Assembly: GCA_966211675.1 (NCBI GenBank)
Contig: CBIHPK010000015.1
Coordinates: forward strand, 1-64,000
From: SCUS01 sp966211675
GTDB lineage: Bacteria > Myxococcota_A > Polyangia > Polyangiales > Ga0077539
Direction of reading: 5' to 3'
DNA length: 64,000 nucleotides
A program made the position numbers and the translations under genes. The notes below the pieces were generated by a model. It saw nothing but the letters and a program-made list of their open reading frames with translations. It was not told the origin of the DNA and did no database searches. Below are positions 15,967 through 23,657 of this stretch, piece after piece. Numbering within the stretch: position 1 is the stretch's first letter; every line of letters begins with the position of its first letter.

Positions 15967-17883
15967 TCAGGCCTTGTTGGCGAGGGCGCGCTGCATGAGG
16001 TCGGTCATGCGCTGGGCGAAGCGGTGCGGGTCGTCCGGGGTCGAGCCCTCGGTGAGCAGCGCCTGGTCGTAGAGGAGCTCGATCCACTCGTCGAGCGACT
16101 CGTCGCCCGCGGCGGCGCGCGCCTGGATGGCCTCCATCAGCGGGTGCGTCGGGTTGAGCTCCAGCACCCGCGCGGACGGCGGGACGTCCCGCCCGTTGGC
16201 CCGCAGCAGGCGCTCCATGGCGGGGTTCATCGCGCCCGGCGGCACCACGAGGCAGGCCGGCGAGTCCTTGAGCCGGGACGAGCTGCGCACCTCGCGAACC
16301 CGCGAGCCGAGCACCGACTTCACCCGCTCGATGAGCGGCTTGATCGCGCCCGCGGCGGCCTCCTCGGACTGCTTCGCCTCGGGGCTCGCGTCGAGCTTGA
16401 GGTCGGCCATCGCCACGTTGACCAGCTTCTTCCCCTGGAACTCCTTCAGCCCGTCGGCCGCCAGCGTGTCGATCGGATCGAAGAGGTAGAGCACCTCGTA
16501 GCCGCGCTCCCGCAGCGCCTCCAGGTGCGGCGACTTGGCGGCCGCCTGCCGCGTCTCGCCGATGGAGTAGTAGATCCCCTCCTGCCCCTCCTTCATGCGC
16601 CCGACGTACTCCGCGAGGGAGGTGATGCCGTCGCCGTGCGAGCTCTCGAAGCGCACGAGGTTGCCAAGGCGCTCGCGGTACTCGTAGTCGAGGTGCAGGC
16701 CCTCCTTCACCACCTTGCCGAACTGCGACCAGAAGGTCGCGTAGTCCTCGGGCGAGTCCTTGGCGAGCTCGTCGAGCCGGTCGAGGGTCTTCTTCGCGAC
16801 CTGCTTCTTGATGGCGCGCACCACCGCGGAGTCCTGCAGGGTCTCGCGCGACACGTTGAGCGGCAGGTCGTCGGAGTCGATGAGCCCTCGCACGAAGCGC
16901 AGCCAGAGCGGCACCAGCGCGTCGCAGTTGTCCATGATGAAGACGCGCTTCACGAAGAGCTTCACCCCGCGGCGTCCCTCTCCGGGGGTGTCCATCTCGA
17001 AGGGCGGGCGCTTCGGCAGGTAGAGCAGGCCCGTGAACTCCTGCGAGCCCTCGACCTTGAAGTGCGCCCACGCGATGGGCTCCTCCCAGTCGTTGGTGAG
17101 GTGCTTGTAGAAGTCCTTGTACTGCTCGTCGGTGATCTCCGAGCGCGGCCGCTGCCAGAGCGCCCTCGCCTGGTTGATCGCCTCGAAGGAGGGCTCCTCG
17201 GCCTTGGGCTCCTCACCCTCCTTGGGCTCCTCCTTCTCGGCCGCCATCTCGATCGGGTGGCCGACGAAGTCCGAGTACTTCTGCACCAGGTCGCGCAGCT
17301 GCCAGCTCTGGAGGAAGTCCTTCTGGTCCTCCTTGAGGTGGAGGATCACCGAGGTGCCGCGGGTCTCTCGCGTCGCGGGCTCGAGGTCGAAGCCGTCCTT
17401 GGCGTTGGAGGTCCAGCGCCAGGCGTCCTCGTGGCCCGCCGCGCGGGAGACCACCGACACCCGATCGGCCACCAGCCACGCGGCGTAGAAGCCGACGCCG
17501 AACTGCCCGATGAGCGTCAGGTCGGGCTTTCCGCCTTTGGCCTTCAGCGACTCCAGGAACTTCTTCGACCCGGAGCTCGCGATGGTGCCCAGGTGCTCGA
17601 TGAGCTCGTCGTGGGTCATGCCCACGCCGTTGTCGTCGATGGTCAGCGTGCCCGCCGCCTCGTCCGGGATCAGCCGGATGCGAAGCGGCTCCTCGCCCAT
17701 CAGCCCGGTCTCGGTCACCGAGCGGAAGCGCAGCTTGTCGATGGCGTCGGAGGCGTTGGAGATCAGCTCGCGGAGGAAGACCTCGCGGTGGCTGTAGAGC
17801 GAGTGGATCACCAGGTCGAGGACCTGGCTCACCTCGGCCTGGAACGAGTGGTGTTCGGGGGCGTGCGGTTCAGTGGTTCCCAT
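15967..17883 (-). CDS. htpG: Hsp90-family molecular chaperone HtpG
   Basis: 638 residues, the normal HtpG length. The N-terminal GHKL ATPase domain shows FLRELISNASDAIDKLR, IDDNGVGMT, GQFGVGFYAAWLVAD and GTSVILHLK; the middle domain carries LYLPKRPPF and VFIMDNC; the C-terminal domain ends in a helical dimerisation region. It is a cytosolic ATP-driven chaperone. An acidic KEEPKEGEEPK linker sits between the first two domains, as expected. Downstream of its promoter it is a single gene. No CIRCE element is present. Confidence 0.97.
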   Translation of the reverse strand: MGTTEPHAPEHHSFQAEVSQVLDLVIHSLYSHREVFLRELISNASDAIDKLRFRSVTETGLMGEEPLRIRLIPDEAAGTLTIDDNGVGMTHDELIEHLGTIASSGSKKFLESLKAKGGKPDLTLIGQFGVGFYAAWLVADRVSVVSRAAGHEDAWRWTSNAKDGFDLEPATRETRGTSVILHLKEDQKDFLQSWQLRDLVQKYSDFVGHPIEMAAEKEEPKEGEEPKAEEPSFEAINQARALWQRPRSEITDEQYKDFYKHLTNDWEEPIAWAHFKVEGSQEFTGLLYLPKRPPFEMDTPGEGRRGVKLFVKRVFIMDNCDALVPLWLRFVRGLIDSDDLPLNVSRETLQDSAVVRAIKKQVAKKTLDRLDELAKDSPEDYATFWSQFGKVVKEGLHLDYEYRERLGNLVRFESSHGDGITSLAEYVGRMKEGQEGIYYSIGETRQAAAKSPHLEALRERGYEVLYLFDPIDTLAADGLKEFQGKKLVNVAMADLKLDASPEAKQSEEAAAGAIKPLIERVKSVLGSRVREVRSSSRLKDSPACLVVPPGAMNPAMERLLRANGRDVPPSARVLELNPTHPLMEAIQARAAAGDESLDEWIELLYDQALLTEGSTPDDPHRFAQRMTDLMQRALANKA

Positions 17884-17893
17884 GGGGCGAGGC

Positions 17894-17921
17894 TGATAAC
17901 CAGCCGCGCGCCGGGGCTCAA
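17894..17921 (-). promoter_or_regulatory. Promoter of htpG, nearly leaderless
   Basis: On the minus strand TTGAGC (17921-17916), a 16-base spacer and TTATCA (17899-17894). The -10 box ends 10 bases before the ATG at 17883, so the leader would be only a few bases long. The same stretch contains GGCTG-ATAAC-CAGCC, a small inverted repeat covering the -10 box (17891-17905), a possible operator. Confidence 0.45.
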
Positions 17922-17932
17922 GCCCTACAGGC

Positions 17933-19468
17933 TCATTCCATGTACGAAGGGGCGATGAAGGCGTCGCGGTGGGCCCACAGCTCGTCGGCCACCTCCGCGG
18001 GCACCCCCTCGGCCACCGCCGCGATGGCCGCGTCCACGTCCCCGCCCTCGGCCGTCGGCCGCCCCGCGCGCCGGGCGATGTCGCTCGCCGCCTGCAGCAC
18101 CATCCGCGCGGTCATCTGCCCGACCATCCCCCCGAGCGACTGCAGCGCCTCGCCCTGGGCCCGCGCCTCGGCCTCCGACTCCAGGCGCATCACCCGGATC
18201 TGCTCCATCGCCGCCGCCAGCTTGCGAGCGTACCGGTCGCGGTACCCGTGGGCCTCCCGCACCGCCCGCTCCGCCGCCTCGATGCGCTCCATCGTGTCCG
18301 TCGCGTAGGTGCCGAGCGCCTCCCGGGTCGCCTCCAGCTCCCGCTCCAGGTCCGTCGCCATGGCCTGCGCCGCCGCGACCTCCTCGGCCGCCTTCGACTG
18401 CGCCGCCGCGACCTCCTCGGCCGCCTTTGACTGCGCCGCCGCGACCTCCTCGGCCGCCTTCGACTGCGCCGCCGAGGCCTCGTCCGAGGCCGCCCTCAGC
18501 GCCTCCGAGTACTCCTGGTGGATCGCGGCCACCGCGTCCAGGTGCTCCGCCCGCAGCGACTCGGCGGACAGCTCTCGCGCGTCCTCCATCGCCCGCTTCG
18601 TGGCCACCGTCGCCTCCTCGGCGGCGATGCGCGCGGCCCGCTCGGCGGCGAGCTCCTCGGCCTGCTCGTCCTCCATCGCGCGGAGGGCCATCGCGTGCGC
18701 CGCCCTCGCGGCCTCGAAGCGCGCCACCAGCGCGTCCTGCGCCGCCTCGGACTCCTCGCGGGATCGGGCGACCGCCGCGGACAGCTCGGCCCGCACCGCG
18801 GCGAGCTCCCGGGCGTGCGCGTCGAGCAGCCGCTGCCGCTCGGCGTTGGCGACGTGCAGCGCCGCGCGCAGCCCCGCCGCGTCGTTGGCGAGCTCGCCCA
18901 GCTGACGCCGCAGCTCGTCGCGCTCGCGAGTGCGCTCGTCGGCGTAGCGCTGCCACTCGTGCACGGTGCCGTCGGCCTGCATCAGCGCGCTGGCCGCCTG
19001 CTCGCGCTCCTGGCGCACCGCCTCGAGGGCGCGGCTCAGCGTCGCCCGCTCGGCCTCGATGGACTGGAACACCCCGTCGCGAGACCGCAGCCGCTCCTCC
19101 AGCTCGGTGCGCTCGCGCTTCAGCCGCTCGACCACCTCGCGGGCCTCCTGGATGGCGCGGTCGCGGCCGACGTGGTGGGTCTTGAGCGAGAGGATCTCGT
19201 TGTCCTTGCGGGCCAGGGCCTCGCGCAGGAGCGCCAGCCGCCGCCCGGCGCCGTCGCCGTTGCGCGTGGCCTCGTCGAGCTCGCGCTGCGCCCGCTGCAG
19301 CGTCTCCACCTCGCGGCGGAGCTGGGCGTTCTCGGTCACGAGCTGGTCGCGGTGCCTCGCGAGCTGCTGGGCCGCCGCGTGCGTCGCCCGGAACTCCTGC
19401 TCCGGCACGAAGGAGGGCAGCTCGTTGTGCGTGTCGACCGGGCCCGGGTTTTCGTAGTTCAGCGCCAT
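17933..19468 (-). CDS. Long coiled-coil protein
   Basis: 511 residues, almost entirely heptad-rich coiled coil from about residue 30 to 440, with dense Glu/Arg/Ala and phrases such as ERLKRERTELEERLRSRD. It has no signal peptide or membrane segment, so it is likely cytoplasmic and structural, in the manner of myxobacterial polarity or cytoskeletal proteins; this role is only inferred. Three tandem 11-residue units (SKAAEEVAAAQ) sit near residue 350. I chose the ATG at 19468 (MALNYENPG), with GGAGG upstream, over the longer frame. The gene is divergent from the small membrane protein gene and ends 50 bases before htpG. Confidence 0.75.
   Translation of the reverse strand: MALNYENPGPVDTHNELPSFVPEQEFRATHAAAQQLARHRDQLVTENAQLRREVETLQRAQRELDEATRNGDGAGRRLALLREALARKDNEILSLKTHHVGRDRAIQEAREVVERLKRERTELEERLRSRDGVFQSIEAERATLSRALEAVRQEREQAASALMQADGTVHEWQRYADERTRERDELRRQLGELANDAAGLRAALHVANAERQRLLDAHARELAAVRAELSAAVARSREESEAAQDALVARFEAARAAHAMALRAMEDEQAEELAAERAARIAAEEATVATKRAMEDARELSAESLRAEHLDAVAAIHQEYSEALRAASDEASAAQSKAAEEVAAAQSKAAEEVAAAQSKAAEEVAAAQAMATDLERELEATREALGTYATDTMERIEAAERAVREAHGYRDRYARKLAAAMEQIRVMRLESEAEARAQGEALQSLGGMVGQMTARMVLQAASDIARRAGRPTAEGGDVDAAIAAVAEGVPAEVADELWAHRDAFIAPSYME
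18366..18464 (-). repeat. Three tandem 33-bp repeats inside the coiled-coil gene
   Basis: Three 33-base units at 18366-18398, 18399-18431 and 18432-18464 differ by a single base (C/T in the middle copy). A partial fourth unit follows. They encode three copies of an 11-residue heptad-compatible segment. Near identity suggests recent copy-number change. Confidence 0.9.
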
Positions 19469-19580
19469 GAAGCTCTCAACCTCCACGACGGCCCTTGGCC
19501 TACATGGTGGGAGCCGGTCCAGTTTTCGACCGAGATCGCTTTGACGCCTCCCTCGGAGAGCGTCCACGCTCGGGGCCGCC

Positions 19581-19937
19581 ATGACGTACTCCAACCCTGG
19601 TCCGAACGTCCCCTACGGCGCGCCCCCCAACTACGACCCGCGGATGGCCCGCGCGGCGCAGCTCGCCGAGAGCGCCCGCAACTGGCTCATCATCTGCGGC
19701 ATCGGCTGGTTCGTGGGCTTCATGTGGATCACCGGGCCCCTCGCCTGGTACCAGGCCACGCAGTTCGCGCGCGACTTCCAGACCATGGGCCTCGCGCCGC
19801 CCAGCGAGGTCACCAACCTCCGCCTGCTGGGCATCATCACCACCGCCTTCGTCGTGGTGGGCTTCTTCGTCCTGCTGGCGGTCCTCGCGGCGATGTTCAT
19901 CGGCTTCGCCTCGTACGGCGGCTTCAACCCCCGCTGA
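19581..19937 (+). CDS. Small two-helix membrane protein
   Basis: 118 residues: a Pro/Tyr/Asn/Gly-rich cytoplasmic N-terminus (about 1-30), a first hydrophobic helix (WLIICGIGWFVGFMWI), a soluble loop and a second helix (IITTAFVVVGFFVLLAVLAAMF) ending in a Phe/Tyr/Gly-rich tail. I recognise no family. It is transcribed divergently from the coiled-coil gene, 112 bases away, so the two could share regulation. Confidence 0.65.
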   Translation: MTYSNPGPNVPYGAPPNYDPRMARAAQLAESARNWLIICGIGWFVGFMWITGPLAWYQATQFARDFQTMGLAPPSEVTNLRLLGIITTAFVVVGFFVLLAVLAAMFIGFASYGGFNPR

Positions 19938-19958
19938 GGCCCGCCTTCCCCCTCCGCC

Positions 19959-22900
19959 TCACTCCGTCGCCGTCACCACGATGGGCAGCACCACCGTGCG
20001 CTCCGCCTCCCCCGCCGGAAAGCGCACCCCCTCCGCCGCGCCCGCGAGCCCCGCCGCGAGCGGCTCCCACGCCGCGTCCGCGTCCAGCAGCCGCGCCCGC
20101 TCGACGTGCCCGTCCGCCGCGATGGTCAGCTCGACGCGCGCCCTGCCTCGCAGCGCCGGGTTCGCCCTCACCGCGCGCTGCAGCAGCGCCTGCAGCCTCG
20201 CCCGCAGCGTCGCCATCGCCGCCTCGCGCCCCTCCTCCGCGTCGTCGCGACCACGGACCTCGATCGCGTCGACCATCACCCTCGGCGTTCGCACGGGCGC
20301 GGGCGAGGCCTCTGGCGCGGCCGTGCGCGCCACCGCGAGCGAGCTCCCCCCGTAGCCCATGCCCGCCCCCATCGCGGCGTGGCCGACGCTCCCCAGCGCC
20401 CTCTCGATGACGTCCGTCGAGGCGACGGTCGAGCCCCCGACGCCGCGCCCCGCGGGGACCACCGCGCCCTGCGAGGGGCCCTCGTCCACCGCCACGAAGG
20501 AGGTGTACTCGGTCACGAGGCCGAAGCGCAGGCCCAGCGAGGTCACCTCCTCCCGCATCGCGGCGACCTCGCCCAGCAGCATCGCCCGGCTGAGGTCCTT
20601 CACGCGCGACCTCGCCCAGAGCGACGGCAGCGCGTCGCGCTCCCACGCCGACCGTGCGCCCCCGACCGCGCCCGACGCGGGCAGGTCCACCGCGAGGGAG
20701 CGCTCCCATCGACGGCCCGCCACCAGCCCTCGCACCCGGATCGTCCCCCGCCCTCCGCGATCGTAGCGAGCGTGCAGCAGCACCGGCCTGCCCGCGAAGA
20801 GGTCGGGCATCGCCCTCGGGTACACGTCGCGCACGTCGAGCCCGCCGAAATCCACCGTCACGTCCGTGAGGCACGGGCGGTCGAGCATCGCCGCGAAGCG
20901 CTCCGCCGCCGCCGTCGGATCATCCGCCAGCGACACCACGCTCGCCTCGCCGCGGCCCTCCTCCGCGAGCGTCTCCAGCAGGTAGCGGTTGACCGCGCTC
21001 CCGACCCCCAGCGCGAACACCCGCGAGGCGCCCAGAGCGCGCCGCACCGAGGAGAGCACCGCGCGCTCGTCGCCCACGTAGCCGTCCGAGAGCAGCACCA
21101 CCACCTTGAGCCGATGGTCCGGGGCGTCGCCGGAGAGGGCCGCGTCGAGCCCCGCGCGCAGGCCCGTCGAGCCGGCGGCCTGGAGCGCGTCGATCCACGC
21201 GAGCGCCCGCTGCCGCCCCGCCTCGTCGGCCGCCACCGGCGTCGCGCTCATGGGCGTCACCGCGTCGGAGAAGGCCAGCAGCCGCAGCGTGTCGCCCGCC
21301 CGAAGACGACGCACCGACTCGCGCAGCACCGCCCTGGCCTGGTCGAGCGGCCGTCCCCGCATGGAGCTCGAGGTGTCCACCGCGAAGACCATCTCCCTCG
21401 GCGTCACCAGCGCCTCGGGCACGGCCGCGTCCGGGTGAAGCTGCAGCGTGAGGTAGCGCCCGTCGGGCCCCTCCGAGGTGAGCACCGAGGGCGCCACCAC
21501 GGTGACGGCCGGAACATACCGTAGCAGGTAATCCCGGTCCGCCGGGACGCGCCCCGCGGAGAGCGCGACGGAGCGCCGACCCGCGCCCGATCCGGTGACC
21601 GTGACCGCGTGCGAGGGCGACGCGATGGATGAGAGCGCCACGCCGAGGTCCACCGTGGCGCGCACCGAGGCGTCCCCCACCGGCTGCGTGGCCTCCGACC
21701 CCGTCGCGCCCGAGCGCAGCGGCAGCGCCAGCTCGTACCGGCCGTCGCGCCACGGGACCGTCTCCACGAAGCGCAGCCGCACCGAGACGCGCTCGCCCGG
21801 CCGGATGTTGGCGACCGCCTGGCGGAAGAGCCCGGGTCGCTCCTGCTCCAGCAGCGCCGCGGTGCGGCCGCTCAGCCTCGCGCGCTGGTAGGTCCGCCGG
21901 GCCTCGTCGCGGGCCCGGATGCCGCCCTCGATCCGCCGAGTCCCCACGCGCAGCTCCATCGCGTCGACGGCCGCGTCTCCGGGCAGGGGAAAGAGGTACT
22001 CCGCGTCGATGGGCTGAGCGTGGGGGTTGCTGAACTCCTGCGTCACCGTGACCCGCGCCACGGGACCCTCCACCACGGCCTCCATCTCCGTGTGCACCAT
22101 CGGCAGCCGCTCGCCGCTCGCGCTCACCGCGCGCAGCGTGCCCGCGCCAGGCCGCTCCTCCGCCGCCGCGCTCTCGGCCTCGCCTGGTGTGAGCCCGGTG
22201 TGCGTCGCGTTGCCGCCCCACATGTGCCAGCCGTCGAACTCGCGCTCGCCGATCTCCAGCCCGATCACCTTGCCGCGCGCGGTCGACACGTAGACCCAGC
22301 CGTTGGCCACCGCGGGCTGGGCCCCGATCGGCTCCCCCACCCGCAGCGCCCAGGTCGTCTGACCCGAGTCGATGTCCAGCCCGAAGAGGTCGCCCCCCCG
22401 CGTCCCCACCACGAGCTGCGAGCCCACCACCGCGGGCGAGGTCACCCCCCTCGTGCGCCCTCCCATCGGGTTGCGCTTGCGCCACACCACGGCCCCGCTC
22501 CGCTGGTCGCGCGCGACGATCTCGTCCCCCATCGCCTGGTACACCCTGCCGTCCGCCGCCGCCGGGCGAGAGCCCTCCCAGGCCCAGCCCGGCTCCGTCC
22601 CGCCGGTGTCCGGGCGCTCGGCCACGTAGCCCGCCGACACCGAGGCACCGCGGCTCTCCACCGCCCCGGTGAGCGCGCTCAGCACCACCGGCCGCTCGTG
22701 CCCGCGGTCGGCCCGCTGCGCGACGTAGACCCGCTCCCCGTCCACCGCCGGGGCGCTCGTCGCCCCCACGGCGCGAGACCACGACCGCCGCCCGTCGGTG
22801 GTGCGCCAGCGGGCCACGGTGCCGTTCATCAGCGTCGCGTAGACGGCGTCTCCGACCACCACCGGCGCGGTCATCACGTCGGCCCCGACCGGGCGCTGCC

Positions 22901-23591
22901 AGAGCACCCGCCCGTTGCGCAGCGAGAGCGCTCCGAAGGCGAAGCCCCCGGCGGATGATCCATCGGGCCAGGCCGTGAAGACCCTCTCCCCGCCCGCCGC
23001 GGGCTGCGACATCAGCGGGTCGCCGAGGTACTTCGACCAGCGCTGCCGTCCGGTCTGCGCGTCGAAGGCGAAGAGGGTGCAGCTCTCGGTGTTGAAGAGC
23101 ACCGTGCGCTCGTCGACGATCGCCGCGGAGGGGCCGCCGTCGGGCGTGTCGGCCTGCCATCGCAGGGCGCCGGTGATCGCGTCGAGCGCGAACACCGTGG
23201 TGCTCGTGAACCCCGCGCCCACGTACACCCGCCCCGCGGCGTAGGCCGGGGTGAGGAGCTGCTGGCCCTCGGCGAGCTGGAGCACCCAGCCCCGGCGCTG
23301 ACCGCTGAAGCGGAAGGTCGACGAGCGACCGACGGCCACGCGAGGGAGCGGGAGCCGGCGAGGAGCGACGCGAGCCCCGAGGCTGTCGTCGTCGCGATCG
23401 TCGTTGGGGTGCGCCACCGGGGGCATCGCGTGCGGCACCGGCGCGGCGGCCCCGGGAGACTCCCTCGGGCCCTCGGCCTGGAGCACCGGCCGGGGCGTGG
23501 TGGACCCTCGCGAAGCAGACGTCCCCGCCGGGTCGCAGGACCCGAGCGCGAACGCCGCCAGCGCTCCCAGGAGCAGGCGTCGTGTCGTCAT
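19959..23591 (-). CDS. Lipoprotein fusing a PQQ-type propeller, VIT, VWA and TonB-like domains
   Basis: 1210 residues. The signal peptide ends in a lipobox-like ALGSC. Residues ~85-470 hold PQQ-type beta-propeller repeats (ALDAITGALRWQADT, AFDAQTGRQRWSKYLG). A VIT domain follows (~500-640, VTVTQEFSNPHAQPIDAEYLFPL cut short by me at its start), then a VWA domain with an intact MIDAS (FAVDTSSSMRG, a TGL threonine, LSDGYVGDE). The C-terminal ~90 residues resemble the AgmX/PglI/TonB-like tail (VELTIAADGHVERARLLD). The ATG at 23591 is used because a TTG extension would weaken the signal peptide. It follows the kinase gene by 66 bases. Role unknown; binding at the envelope is likely. Confidence 0.75.
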   Translation of the reverse strand: MTTRRLLLGALAAFALGSCDPAGTSASRGSTTPRPVLQAEGPRESPGAAAPVPHAMPPVAHPNDDRDDDSLGARVAPRRLPLPRVAVGRSSTFRFSGQRRGWVLQLAEGQQLLTPAYAAGRVYVGAGFTSTTVFALDAITGALRWQADTPDGGPSAAIVDERTVLFNTESCTLFAFDAQTGRQRWSKYLGDPLMSQPAAGGERVFTAWPDGSSAGGFAFGALSLRNGRVLWQRPVGADVMTAPVVVGDAVYATLMNGTVARWRTTDGRRSWSRAVGATSAPAVDGERVYVAQRADRGHERPVVLSALTGAVESRGASVSAGYVAERPDTGGTEPGWAWEGSRPAAADGRVYQAMGDEIVARDQRSGAVVWRKRNPMGGRTRGVTSPAVVGSQLVVGTRGGDLFGLDIDSGQTTWALRVGEPIGAQPAVANGWVYVSTARGKVIGLEIGEREFDGWHMWGGNATHTGLTPGEAESAAAEERPGAGTLRAVSASGERLPMVHTEMEAVVEGPVARVTVTQEFSNPHAQPIDAEYLFPLPGDAAVDAMELRVGTRRIEGGIRARDEARRTYQRARLSGRTAALLEQERPGLFRQAVANIRPGERVSVRLRFVETVPWRDGRYELALPLRSGATGSEATQPVGDASVRATVDLGVALSSIASPSHAVTVTGSGAGRRSVALSAGRVPADRDYLLRYVPAVTVVAPSVLTSEGPDGRYLTLQLHPDAAVPEALVTPREMVFAVDTSSSMRGRPLDQARAVLRESVRRLRAGDTLRLLAFSDAVTPMSATPVAADEAGRQRALAWIDALQAAGSTGLRAGLDAALSGDAPDHRLKVVVLLSDGYVGDERAVLSSVRRALGASRVFALGVGSAVNRYLLETLAEEGRGEASVVSLADDPTAAAERFAAMLDRPCLTDVTVDFGGLDVRDVYPRAMPDLFAGRPVLLHARYDRGGRGTIRVRGLVAGRRWERSLAVDLPASGAVGGARSAWERDALPSLWARSRVKDLSRAMLLGEVAAMREEVTSLGLRFGLVTEYTSFVAVDEGPSQGAVVPAGRGVGGSTVASTDVIERALGSVGHAAMGAGMGYGGSSLAVARTAAPEASPAPVRTPRVMVDAIEVRGRDDAEEGREAAMATLRARLQALLQRAVRANPALRGRARVELTIAADGHVERARLLDADAAWEPLAAGLAGAAEGVRFPAGEAERTVVLPIVVTATE
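21516..21533 (+). repeat. WTAC-N8-GTAAAC motif, copy 1
   Basis: Reads ATAC-cgtagcag-GTAATC. It is inside the VIT/VWA gene, antisense to codons for DYLLRY. Confidence 0.7.
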
Positions 23592-23657
23592 GGCTGTGTC
23601 CTGGGACAACCGGCGAGCGGAAAGGTTTGCGATGAATCCGCGCGGGGTCGACGAGCG

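Noticed and set aside
17884..17932. CIRCE element or sigma32 promoter for htpG
   Set aside because: No TTAGCACTC-type inverted repeat, and no CCCCAT box at the correct distance from the CTTGAG-like sequence.
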